The translations under genes were made by a program, and so were the position numbers. The notes below the pieces were generated by a model. The model ran no database searches and had not been told where the DNA came from. It worked only from the letters and a program-made list of their open reading frames with translations. A stretch of DNA of 64,000 nucleotides from the NCBI GenBank assembly GCA_963070105.1, contig OY718807.1:6242983-6306982 (forward strand), read 5' to 3'. Source of the DNA: Litomosoides sigmodontis. Taxonomy: Eukaryota > Nematoda > Chromadorea > Rhabditida > Onchocercidae. Positions 13,749 through 26,304 of the stretch are shown here, one piece after another; positions within the stretch are counted from its first letter, which is position 1, and each line of letters opens with the position of its first letter.

Positions 13749-14726
13749 GTAAGTAATATATGTATTTACTATAATCAAAAATCTCTTTATTTTATTCAAG
13801 TAAATTAACAATTTGAATGAAAATTAAAGTCTAATAATTGGATTGTCCTTGTGAGTAATCTGAAATCATAAATGTTCACACTTTCGAACACTGTCACTAA
13901 AGCGCAGGAAGAAAAAAGCAAGCAGGCAGTCACTCATTCATTATTGATAACAATTATTTGATTAGCGTCTATCTCATTATCTCATGATAAATTAATATGC
14001 GATAAAAAATATTTCAAAAATAGTGAAATTATTGGGAAATAACTGAGCGGACTGACATAAAAGAGTGAAATGAATGAATTACGGCATTGGCAAAATTACT
14101 GTAGCACTTGGAAGAAAATGTTATTTTCCTATGAAATCTCTTTTTCGCCATATTTTAGAGAGTGATGAATTGGTCTTTTAAGTTATGCTAACTAAAAATA
14201 TTTCCAAATTTAAGTTAACATTATCTATAAAAAACAGTAGTTCCATCATTCTTCTGAAGTATCCGACTGTTCACTTTCATTTAAAAATTTTTTGATTAAA
14301 TCTTCTGCGATACAATTAAGCACTCCAATTTCCTAATTAATCCAATAAATATTTAACTTATTGAAAATTATCATGTCCTGAACTAGCTTATATTCTGTTG
14401 CTTTAAGTTTTTCACAATGGTGTCTTACTAGGAGAGAGAATACGATTACGTAATTAAAAAAAAACTTCATGAATTAGACTGCAATATTTAATATAATTTC
14501 TTTATTTCGTTTTTGATTTTAATTATCATAAAGTCTTTTAATAGTACCACCAAAGAGAATTCCCACTATTGATGCATTTCATGAAAAAATCCCTTTCGTA
14601 CAAAAGCATTACAAAATTGTTGTTTATTAATTTAAATTTAGCAAAAATGTGAATAGAAAAACAACAATATTCATTGACTTGCCTACGAGAACATTTTAAA
14701 TTTGCTAATTTAAACGCTTAATTATA

Positions 14727-14735
14727 ATGTTTCAG
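14727..14735 (+). promoter_or_regulatory. 3' splice acceptor, possible trans-splice site
   Basis: TAATGTTTCAG lies 86 bases before the ATG at 14822. No upstream exon in compatible coding phase was found, so this acceptor may receive a spliced leader, as is common in nematodes, or a non-coding upstream exon. The exon opens with a five-codon upstream frame starting at 14736. Confidence 0.35.
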
Positions 14736-14821
14736 ATGTATTTGAAGTGGTGAAAAAAGAGGAAAAAGGTACAATCGCTGTAATGATAGTGCCATTTGTT
14801 GTACTTCTATCCACCACCGCA

Positions 14822-17800
14822 ATGAACAACGGTGCGGTAAAGTTGAAAAAGAAAAGGTTTATCAAACATGTTGTTACCATATCAGTTGGTATTAGCATAA
14901 TATTTGCATTAATTATCGTTACTGGCATTATGCTCGCATTTCAATTACCTCCAACGAATCAGAAATTTGCTCTGAAAAAAATTAACGTATCGGACGATAA
15001 AGGTTGGTTGATGAAACTGTTTAATTTATTTATTTAACTAACACGTACCTTCTTTTACGTCCTTAATCGCATCTAATCTGTAGACCTACAGGGCTAAAAT
15101 TGACTGCAGCGTGGAAAATGCTAAAATATTTTCAAAAAATCTTTTCACAAAAATTTTGTATATTTTTCTTTATTTTACTACTTCTGTATAGAATGATTTC
15201 GAAGTTTTATCATTAATTGATAATTCAAAATATAATTTAATAATGTTTTTTTCAGAGAATTGGAAAAATCGTGTACATGCTGTGTTTGCAGTGAATTTAG
15301 TCGATTCAAAAGATGCGCAGCATAAGCGATCAATCAAAGATATTAAAGTAAAACAATTTATATTAATTGAACAAAATTCGACGTTTAATCACTGCGATAG
15401 GCTTACTTTCCGTAGTAACACTATTTGTAATCATACAAAATATGTGTTGTTTGTCTCCTTAACTTCAATTTAGAATTGCGCTGTCGTTGTAAGCTTCTGG
15501 AACAATTGATTGAGCTTCACGTTGCATTTTAGTTCACAACATTCCATAACTCAGTCACGAAACGAAGTTGCTATCCTAAATTCTTCCGTTCCATGTCATG
15601 CTATCTCAATAACACATAAATTTGAATTGAATGAGCAAAAGTTATTTTACAAAAGTTTAAACTTTAAAGTAGGACATTTTATTTAACTGCCCATCAGTGA
15701 AGTGGAATTAACGCATTTCTCAGTACTCGCCAAATATGACTAATTCACTAATAATGTGAAAACTTTTTTACTTACTAATTGGGATGGACTGATTGATAAC
15801 AAACATATCGCACTAATAGCGATCGTAACCGGAAGAGTGACAGTCTGACAAAACCGGTAAAGGAAGGAATTTTTTCGTTGAGCGATGGAAAAAAAACGAA
15901 GAAATTCTTTGGCAGAATTATTCCCTTTTTACTATTAAAATGGAAGTATTTCAGTTTCCAAAGTAAAAAAAATTTTTAGCAAAATTTCAACCACAAATGT
16001 GTTTCTTTCTTAAATTCGAATTCGAATATTAATCTGAGCTAAAAAGAATGCTGCTAACAAACGGTTGATACGAATTGTTTAAACATTGTTTTTGTTGAAA
16101 AGCTTTACCTCATTTTTTGTCAAAATCAGAGTAAAAGCATTTAAATGGCAATAGCAGTTGTTCAATGCTTTCACATTCTTTTATGCTATATTTTAAATTT
16201 TACCAAAAATTTCATCGGTTTTCATAAATTACGAAGTTTTGTTGTTTGTAAGGTAAAATTTTGCATGAAAACTAGCTACTGCACGGTCAATAGCAAAAAT
16301 TGATTAATCGATTAGGGATTAGTGAATATTTTTTAAACGAATTAAATTGATTAACGATTAATGAACACAATATTTACCGCAAAAAGCTTATTATTTCATT
16401 TAAGTAGAAGTAAAATTGGTGTGTTAGATGGCAGTTTAATTACGTCAATTTTCATTTGTGCTATTTGGCGCTTAAATTAGATTAATTACTTTTATTAACG
16501 AAAAATGCATTTTTTTGCAAAAATTGAAGTGAAACATTGACTGACGTCAGATATTTCAAACAGAACGGAAAAAATGTACAACCCGTTGTTATTCAACGAT
16601 TACACCAATGCACATTTTCACTTTCGTCCCCTTATCTTTCCTTTCACAACCAAATTTTAGAAATGTACAATTGACGAGTTTAATGATTAGAACTGTTTGA
16701 ATTATTTACTTAGGAAAAAGGTAGCTGTTGAGGAAACTCGTTTTCAACTGTCTTGTTAGACAAAGTTGTTAGACAAAGTTGAAATAAAAACTGTACAAAT
16801 CAGGAAGTGAGCTGAAAAAAAGGCGAGCGTCACTATTTTCTTTTTTTAAAAATTTGTCTCATTTAATGAAATGCAAAAAAGCTATGTGTACTTAAACGTA
16901 TAATTAGGACAACTGTATTAAAATTTTAAATTTCAAAGTATTTGTAATTTAGGAATAAAAAAACTCAAAAAAAAGCAGTAACCGTTTAGGTGATGGTAGC
17001 AAGAAATATTACAGTGCTTTTTTTTGACAGCGGTAAGATATTCCAATCGTTTATGAAAGACAGCAATTATGCACATTTGAATAATTCAGGATATTATTTC
17101 ATTATTGTGCATTACTGTTGCTATTGTTTTTCTCGCTAATTAAATAGAGTTTCACTTTAAGTGATTTTAGTCAAATTATGTTGCCATTCACAGAATTGGT
17201 GACGGAGTGGTAATAAGCAATAAACTATAAAATGCAAGTATTGAATAATTAAATTAATTAAATATCCTTATTTCAGAAGTATACATTGCAAGTGATACGT
17301 TCGTTGCTCTCCAATTACTATAGTAGTGATGCTCAATTTGCCATACAAACTTACTCTATTCCGGGACAAACGACAATTAGCGACTTCTGTGATGCAACGT
17401 GCGCAGTGCGATACGTCGATCGGATTGCTCAACATCAGGAAACCCCTGCCTTTCGGTCTAATAATCCTAATCAAACGGAGTTTGTTTCTGTTCATTCGTT
17501 TCAAGTTAAATCTTCGAAATTGTCGATTCAGAATAATTTTACTCCTACCCTTGATTGGCACTTATTTCAGTCCTCTACGCAACTCTTTCTTTTGTTCAAA
17601 GACAGTAGATGATAATCGTTATGATCTAATTATCAGCTTCTAAAATTCAGTTATTAATTAAGCGGCTAATTAAAAATTGGATGTTTTTGAAATATTTGAA
17701 ATTTTAGCAAATTTTCACAATGTTATTTCAAATCTAAATCAAATTATGTCAATTTGTATTGGCCTCAATTCGTGGAGATGCGTACTTCTCTCTATTTTGC

Positions 17801-20800
17801 AACAATTTTTTTTACAAGACTTTACTTTTACTAAAACAAAGGCAAACAAATTTTTTCATTGCCCTAAACTGAAGGAAATTTCAGCAAATTGTTAAAATTT
17901 AATAACAATAAAAAAGAAACAAATTTAATTGGTTAAACGAGGAAAAGTAACAAAATATTTTGTTTTCCCATGAGTGTTAAAAAGTGCAAAGGAGAAAAAT
18001 AAATTGTCCTCACCTTCCTCTCACACTTGTTTTGTAAAATTTCTTTTCATAGAAAATGAAACTAAATTGCAGTGCTGTTTGGCAGTATTATCAGTATAGC
18101 TTAATGAATATGCCAAGCCTTTACATTTTATTTGTTGCCGATCGCGCTACCTACAGGTATGACTTCGATATTTTACCGAAATTTAAAATTTATTAATGGA
18201 TAGCCTGACTTAATTTACTTCAAAAATTAAGTGTTATTGTTGAAAAAGAGGAATAAAGAGTAGTGCATTAAGCTTTTATTAGTAATCAACGTCATTTTTT
18301 TCAAGTTTTTAGCGTCCTTTTTTTCTAAAGTTATTAATCCATGCTTCATCCAGGGATGATATTGCATTCGAAAAGGATATGATAGATTCAAATAGAATGT
18401 TAGAAGAAACAAATCTTACTAATACGACTAAAACAGTCTTCATTGATCATCCAAATACTCTTTATCACTTCACATCCGGCAGTATTGTTAGCAATGGAAG
18501 AAGTGCACTTGAAACAGCAAATTTAATCAATAATAAAATCAGTTAGCTTTGTTTTGCATTTTCAATTAATCATTCTAACTTTGTTTGAATTCGATTTTCA
18601 TTATTAAATTTGAATTTTGAGTCTTTTGGCTATTTAAAAAGAGTCTTTCATCACTACCATTACTCATTTCGTTATCATTTATGTTTTAATACTGTAAGTT
18701 CGTGGAAAAAAAATTCGGTTTATTTTCAATGCAACTTTTTTTTTTTTGCAGTTTCTTACTATAGAAATGAGAATGAATTGGGCAGAGATATAATCAACGG
18801 GGGAGAAGCTTACTCATCGCAGATCGTTGTGTCGTATGCGGTAGAAAAAAGTGCTTTAATGCCAACTATCGATAGTGGGAAAGTAAGCAGTGTTCGTAGA
18901 CTGATATTATCAAAAGTTAAAATTTGAGTTGGAAATGGTTTTAGAGAACATGAACATTTTGCATTTCGTTTGCTGTAAATGCTAATTTTTTTTATGCTTT
19001 TGTCGTTTCATTTTTTTTTTTTTTTTGCAGGAAAACAATCGTATTATTAGTAAAACTATGGCAGCGAAAGAATTTGTGCAATCAACAATTGCCACATTTC
19101 GTCCTAATACAAGTGAATATTACTGTTACCAGAAATTTTTCCTGCTACCAGAAATTACTGTTTATTTTTGTTTATTAGAAATAAGTGTATAGCTTGAAAT
19201 GGCATCAAAGATTTGGCATAAAATGTATTATTTTAGGTTCAATAAATGTTTACGTGATTATACGCAGCTCTTTTGACATAAATTATGCTAGCCTGTAAAC
19301 GTAATGGATGACTGATTCTTTTCTTTTTGGTATCACTTTCCTCTGTTGATAAAATCACTCTAAGTCTAAAAATTTCAGCTATTTTTGCAACAGACGTGCA
19401 AGTAACGGCTTCATCAATTTCACCTACTAAGAAATCGGATAAAAAGCAAGTTTTGTATGACATCAGTAGTTCTTGCTAATGCTACCTATTAATGGATATT
19501 TATAATTTAATAAATTTATTTTTTAGATTGCTAAATTTGATAAATGATAATTGAGCCTACTTGTTGCAGAAGCGAGAATGAGCCCTCAACGAGTGATATA
19601 TCAAACTTAGCAGTTGAAAGCAATGATTCATTTCAATCACTTGGCCAGAAAGAGGGGAGTGTTTTCTCGGACATATCTGATAGTGGTAGCACTCTTACGG
19701 ATAATTATCACTCTGCTAGCATCCAATCAACGACACTTACATTACCATTCTTGTGGATGGGAAAGAGTGACAGTTTCGACGAAACCGACGGGGTCGAACC
19801 GACCAGTACAACTTCTGCAGGTCAAACTACAAAATTTGTCGGTAGCTTTGCTGATGAAAGTGAAGGTAATATTAGTAAGGATGCTACACATGAATATCAC
19901 GCATCAGTAGGAAAATCGACACTTTTGCATGAATATGCTAGCAGCGCAGATTCTTCTGTTACGTCTACCGAAGCTTCATCCAAATTTCAAATAAATGAAG
20001 TTGAAAAAACAGAAATCAGTGATTCATCTGCTTTTGAAGTAGAACCAACCACTGCTAGCGGACAAATTTCTGATACAAATTTAAGAATTGATAATTCGCA
20101 AAATCTTGATACGACGCTGCACGTGATGTTGGATACGTCGAAAGTAACGTTACCATCAAATACAACTGCCCCGCCACTATCGGAAAGCTCAAGTACGTTT
20201 GATGACACTTACACTAGCACAGATGATGCAATATTTTCGGTGGAAACCGTCAAGTTACATTCAATAAATTTGGATTCAGCAACAAGCAGCGCAACGGCGG
20301 ATTCATTATCTTTTTCAAGCGTACCGGAGATGAACGAAGTGCTTTCGATTGCCGCTGAAGAAGAACTTACTTCTGCGGAAATAGATGAAAGCACTCGAAG
20401 AACCGCGGAATTTCTGACACGAAACGTTGCAACCAATTTAGACGCAACTACCATTTCAGTGATTTCGCCGTCAGATAGCTCTGATTTTTCACAATCGCTG
20501 CAGGATTCCACCCACGCGTCAACCTCGATGAGTCTTAATGCTTCCGTCAAAGCAGTGCAGTACAGGACCAGTACTTCCTTATCATCGAATGATGAAGAGC
20601 AACTAGCCACAGCAAGTAAACCGTTGATAACGGATAATTCTCAGCAATTTGCTTCGGCTGATTCATCACCTTTAGCTGAAACATCGGAAACAGCGAAAGT
20701 AACTGGCTCAGCAGAGACTTCTGTGGATTTCGACTTATCAACAGCAGTTGCATCAACGGAGTCATCGGATGACGGAACGGTTCGTAGCTTCACCAGGGAA

Positions 20801-22039
20801 GCAAGTGATGAGCTAATAACTAACAGCGAATCATCCGACGCACATCTTGCGGTTTCAATTCCTGTTTCTTATATCAGTCAAGCAACCGAAACTACCATCA
20901 CATCAAGTTTAAGCACGGAAAATTTAATTGAGGCCTCAACTGCTGTCACAGCAGAGAAAATACCACCGATTATTATTTTCAATATAACATTGCCAGCTTT
21001 GCAGTACGACAGTCAAATTTCGTCACATGTTGATCGAACGAGCAATTCTTTACTTTTGGACGAAGTAAGTTATGCGGAAAAAATAGAGTCAGAAGCATTT
21101 GATCCACCGAAAATTACTTTCGTATTGGGGGATGAACCTACTTCATTGGATGATTCAGAGAACGATGTAAACGAAACATCCAGTGACCTTTACTCCGATG
21201 ATTCCATATCATCAGTAGATGATGACACGATGGTGGAGGAAAAGTTTAGACTAGCAAATTTAGCATTAAGAAACAAATACGGAATTGAGGAGGAATCGGA
21301 ATCAGAAACGACAACCGTGTCAGTTCTTGAGAGATCAAGGCAAGATGCTGTCACCGATTGGATAAAGAATGCTGAACATCACCGTCGTAGCGTATTGCCA
21401 ATGGATAGCGATTCTTCATCGTCTCATTTTAAAAACATTGAAATGCCAATTAACACGTTAAAGAGTGTCAAATCTTCTGCGATATCACAGGACTTGGAAG
21501 GACTGAAGGACGAAATTGATGGCGCAAATTCAGACCAGCAAGTAATCAGTACGACTGGAAGTATAACTGAAAAGGTATCACAGATAGAAAATGCAATAAA
21601 ATTGAATTTTACTACCCGAATACCGCCGGAGGAAACGTTCAGCGTTCCAATTGCCCTTTCAAAAGCAGTGAGCGGTGGTGGTGCAAATCCGAGTAATACG
21701 TTACCGTTGAATTATACGCCGTATATTAGAGCAGCTCCTGAAGTTGAAAAGATTGCTGTCATGAACGCCAATTACAGAAAGATTGTTTATCAAACATCAA
21801 CGATACTAGAAGGGGAAAAATCTCTATCAGTCAAGTCAACTGCTTCTACTTCGAAGCCAACAGGATTCTCATCTTCCGAGCAAATTTCCACAGACGAATT
21901 AAGCGCACGATTAGCACGCTCACAGTTACAGTCTCAAACTGATAAAAGTATCATGATGAGCAATGAAAGTGGTAAACGACAAAGTATCAGAGATGCGGGT
22001 GATATTTTTCAAAAATCAATTTCTCACGCAATATCATAG
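14822..22039 (+). CDS. Large type II membrane protein with Ser/Thr-rich ectodomain
   Basis: I do not recognise a family. Coding exons: 14822-15002 (exon begins at 14736), 15256-15443, 17277 to about 17504, 18053-18156, 18354-18541, 18752-18882, 19031-19112, 19379-19454 and 19570-22039, giving about 1215 residues. The start ATG at 14822 (context CCGCAATGA) was chosen because it gives a short Lys-rich tail (KLKKKRFIK) followed by a membrane span at about residues 17-41, a type II layout. An in-frame ATG at 14783 is the alternative. The ectodomain first has about 370 residues with a few Cys (FCDATC motif), then one 2.47-kb exon almost saturated with Ser, Thr, Glu and Asp. N-glycosylation sequons include NITL, NETS, NFTT and NYTP. 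A dibasic HHRRS site near 21.38 kb could be cleaved. The layout resembles membrane mucins. The end of the third exon and the donor at 15444 are the weakest junctions. Confidence 0.7.
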
Positions 22040-22389
22040 CGTTCGCCATCGAACATCACCGATGCTGATTTTACTATTGAAGGAAGTTTCATACACTCGT
22101 CCGGAAATTCCACTCGAACTCTCTTCCGGAAATTAATTTCACTGCACGACACATTTTTCGTCTGATAAGCCTATCATTAATCACTGAAAGCAATGAGCAA
22201 GTGATAATTGAACGCTAAACAAATTAGATAAACTATAAATTAACGCGAACACTTTTCTTATTCGAAATTTCCGATGGTCCTCACATCCATTCTCACTAGC
22301 TAAAATGCAATAAGGAATTTTTGCTCAGCAAAAATTCTCTCCTCAGGAAGCATCGGTCATTGCTTGTTATCCCTCAGATATCTTATAAT

Positions 22390-22395
22390 AATAAA
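22390..22395 (+). terminator. Candidate poly(A) signal of the type II membrane gene
   Basis: AATAAA about 350 bases after the TAG at 22037-22039, inside an ATAATAATAAA tract. The position is plausible for a 3' UTR but the AT-rich background makes chance matches common. Confidence 0.4.
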
Positions 22396-23697
22396 TTTCA
22401 TTATTTCAATTATTACTATTATTACTGTTGCATCGTACACACTTAAAAATATCGTTGGTAAATTGCAAAATTTAATAGTTGCGTATAATGTGTCATGCAC
22501 TTGAAATTAATGTTGTTAACATATTCATCTGTTCGCGAAGTGTTAGTCATGTCGGATAGTTTCAAAACGATTTTTCCTAATAACACAGTCCCTCGAGGAG
22601 TTGCATTGTTAAAGTAAAAGCAAACTTATTTGCAACTTTTCACCTTTGTGAAAATATTCCATTTGTGAGATGTCTGTGTAAGAAATTGAAAATGAATTTT
22701 TGAAAGTAAGCATGGCGCTGAAGAAGAATTTAGTTGGCAAAACAAATTTTGTACAATTGAACGATATATGATATTGCAATTTGTCCGGAAGAGATGAAAA
22801 TCGAACACTCTTTCTCTCTTGGAATTAATTTATTTATTATTTTTTTAGCAAACATAGCAAATTTAAAATCTCAGACATCGAAACATAAGCTATCTAGTTG
22901 AAATTGCTTAACAAGACGAAAAAAACAGCAGAAATAGCTTGGATAACTCTAGTAATAATAAATTTTGTTCCTGCCAATAGCATCATTGCCATTCTTTGTC
23001 TTCCGTTTTTATGCAAATTAAATTTCGTTACTCATTTTGCAATCATTTTGTATTGTTCCATATTACAATCAATTAAATTCAGGGAGAGAAGGTTGATTGA
23101 ACGGAAATGCTGCACTTTTATGGTTTATTTTTGACGAATTATTTAGGATTGCATAAAAAACGTCGATAATCCACTTCGTAACGCACGTCACGTACTGCAC
23201 TCAAATTGCGCATTGTTGAACATTTCCGTTTGTAAAACAATCACATCTCTCTTCCGTACTTTTTTTTCGGATATTTGTTGTTAAATGATTAGCAATGATA
23301 TGTCACATTTACATAATTACGGTAGTTTTGCTTTCCTTACTTCTGATTCTTGCATTTTAAATATCAAATAAGTGCTGCGACTTTTTTTAAAAAATCTTTC
23401 AACCCTTCCAATTGCATTTTTTCCTTTGCAAATATCTCACCATTAAAAATACTACGTGCCACACTTTTTGCTAATTTAAATTAAAGTTATTGAAAGATCA
23501 CATGAAACATTTGATTTTTTGCGTTTCGTGTGATAAGCAAAGCATTTAAAGTTTAAATATCCACTCATTCACTTGTAGCCGCTCAGTCAGTTGGTAAACT
23601 TAATAAATGAGAATATTAATTCGGTTCAAACTTCTGTGTACAGTTCCAGCAGGTATGTTTGAGAAGATCATGAAAATCTGCGTATTCGTTGGTATAC

Positions 23698-24022
23698 GCA
23701 GACAAAATTTAAAAAGTTAAAAATAATTAATTTTGCAAAAGTTAATGATAACTATTTTTGTTTAGGACATGTAATTAAATTCCTGAAGGCGGTATCAATC
23801 AAATTCCAAAGCATTACTGACTTCACTTAATTAACTAAATTACTTATCTGCCAAAAAAATTTAAAACAAATTGGAAAATTTACTGGGAGAAATTATTAAG
23901 AAACGTAGTGAAAGCTTTCGGTGAAGACCAACAAAATCTAAAAGGTTGAAAGTAATTAATTTTGCCAAAATTAATAACCGTTTTTGTTTAGGACATGTTA
24001 TTAATTATCCTGTTTTAATTAT
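23698..24022. repeat. Diverged direct repeat pair
   Basis: A block of about 80 bases beginning near 23701 recurs near 23930. Shared words include TAATTAATTTTGC and TTTTTGTTTAGGACATGT. The first copy is preceded by a 9-bp hairpin (TCTGCGTAT at 23677 and ATACGCAGA at 23694). It looks like an old local duplication. Confidence 0.7.
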
Positions 24023-24658
24023 ACTTCTAATATTTATTAGAATTTTATACAACTCAAAGTGGTATAGTTTGTAAATGTAACACTTAAGCGTGCAGAACCA
24101 ATAATATTTCAATGAGCACTATTAAAATATGCGAACAATTTGCAAAATGAGTTCGTAAAATGAAAGAAAACAAGAGTGAAATTATGTGATTTTATTCACT
24201 GTATTTTCTTTTCTCCTTCTTTTTCATTCTTTTCCTTTTTTTTTGAAAGAGAAGGATGCAGCAATAGTGGAAGATGAATTTAAATGTTATGAAGTAAAAT
24301 AGGAGGAACGAACGATGAAATTATGATATCGATGATCAGGTAGATGAATGAGTGAATGGATGGGGCGGATGCGTTTCAGAGATAAGATAATAAGAAGACA
24401 TGCATTGTTTAAGATTATGTTTGACACTTTTTAATTCAATAAATATTTCAAAGAGAATGCGAAGAAGGAGAAGGTGGAGGAGGAAGTTAGATGGACGGAT
24501 ACATCTTCATTTCCCTCTCTCTACTTTATCATTTCACTCAGTGAAAACAGGAGGAGATTGTTGGGAACAACTTTTCAATTTTCTCTTGTCGTTTTTCGAG
24601 GAGTGTTTTGTCACCAATCGTATCCAAATCATACAATTCTTCCCTACCCATTCATCCA

Positions 24659-24688
24659 ACACACACACACACCCACCCACACACACAC

Positions 24689-24733
<45 letters not shown>
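24659..24733. repeat. (AC)n microsatellite
   Basis: About 75 bases of CA repeats with CCCACCC and CGC interruptions. Overlapping frames (poly His-Thr or Cys-Val) are repeat translations. Confidence 0.95.
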
Positions 24734-24734
<1 letters not shown>

Positions 24735-24768
24735 GTTCTCCTAAATTCGTGGCAAGAATGATTTTATG

Positions 24769-24807
24769 ATGGACGGATGGACAGGACAGATGGACGGATG
24801 GATGGAT
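24769..24807. repeat. GGAC/GGAT short-unit repeat
   Basis: Imperfect tandem tetranucleotides of the GGAC, GGAT and GATG type. A similar tract occurs at 59.77 kb. Confidence 0.8.
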
Positions 24808-25280
24808 CACAACTGTACAATTTTCGTTTTCTCTTTCATTCCCTCATTCATTGCTGTGAATGAAATAAAGATTTTTTTCCTCTTTTTCTTTTCATAACTT
24901 TTTATGATCATATAAGTTATCGATTAATTTTTACTCTCAAACAATTTAATTAAAGAGAAACTAGCAAATGCAAGGAGTAAGGCACATTCAATGCTTTAGT
25001 TGAAATAGTACAGTTACAGTGTTAGAAATAAATCTCTTCTTGAATCGTCCGATTTATTAATTAACATTTATTATTTAAGCAGTTAGTTGTGACAATGATT
25101 CAGTCATTATCAATGATTCATATTGAAATTATTAGTTAATCAATTTGATGACAAAAATTTTAGTTATAGTAAGGAATTGAAAAATTTTATAGTTGATATA
25201 AGGCAACTGGTAAAATATAAGCAAAAATTTTTCAATTTTTTTTGAATATTGTTGATACGTTAATAAAACACTAACATTGT

Positions 25281-25402
25281 TTGTTGTTATTACTATTATT
25301 ATTATCGCTCATCGCTCGCTATTATTTTTATAATTATTATTATTCGTTACTATTATTATAGTATTATTATTCGTTATTGTTATTAGTATTATTATTATTA
25401 GC
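25281..25402. repeat. ATT-rich trinucleotide tract
   Basis: Imperfect ATT/TTA repeats interrupted by CGCTCATCGCTCGC. The unit is the same (AAT/ATT) as in the giant array at 31-33 kb, but short and degenerate. Confidence 0.85.
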
Positions 25403-26304
25403 ATTACTCTATGAAAAATTGTTTTCGAATATTTTGCAACGATTGAGTCGACCTGGTTATGAATTCTACAAAAAATGTCCTTTCTGCAACACATTAAATT
25501 AATGATTGAATTGAATGAATTCAAAATTTCGCAGGTTCAACTACAAATAAAAATTAGACTTAAATTCAAAAAATCCAACTGCACGTTTTTTTTCAATATG
25601 CCACTTCTGTTATTAAAAAAATGAAATTTCCTAAAAATGAAATGAACTGTTTGATCGCAGATATACTAATTGCATGAACAACTAACTCACTGGTCACTAA
25701 AAGGTTGCCCTTTGTTGTGGTGTGTCGGTGAGGTAGGAAATCTTGTTTGAACGTGCAAAAGCTTGCAGTCATAGCAATACGTGTACGATCCTAATTAATT
25801 CCACGTACAACGAGCGAACTGTAATGAATTTTTAAAAATTCTCTTTTCATTGTTCCAATGTTTACCATGCAATTCTTTCCTTTTGGTAAATAAATTAACA
25901 AAGTTCGTTTTGAACAGAGCAAGTGATGCATGTTTTTCATAATTTCCACAAATTCTTTTTTAATTTGCATTCAGTGAATTAAATGAATTAAATTTCGAAA
26001 ATGACCAATTGGTATTTCTTAAGGATTGCAAATTCCATTTATATTTTTTCAGATTCGATCAATCGACCAATCAAGATACCGCTAATTTTAATTTTCTTTC
26101 AAAAAAACTGCAATATAGTAATAGAAATTTGAATTGTTAAGTTATGCCTTTTTAACACCAAAAAATTGCTTTTTTCTTTGCTCTTTTGTTATTGCTACCA
26201 TTTGAAACACTCAAACATTTGGAGTGGAGTATCATTGAAACAGGACGCTGCAATAAAAAATGGCCGTAGAATTTCGTGAAATAATTTTCATAAATTAAAT
26301 TAAA

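Larger units (their letters stand above)
22396..26304. other. Intergenic region upstream of the Wart-domain gene
   Basis: No gene supported. It contains a diverged direct repeat pair (23.70 and 23.93 kb), a CA microsatellite, a GGAY minisatellite and an ATT-rich tract. A TTTTTTCAG acceptor ending at 26052 could mark the start of the 5' UTR of the next gene. The regulatory region of the Wart-domain gene presumably lies here. Confidence 0.5.

Noticed and set aside
19239..20765. Several minus-strand frames opposite the Ser/Thr-rich exon
   Set aside because: They are shadows of the plus-strand reading frame, which is long, phased with upstream exons and compositionally coherent.
24400..24761. 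Plus-strand frames ending in poly His-Thr, and the antisense Cys-Val frame
   Set aside because: All are driven by the CA microsatellite at 24659-24733.
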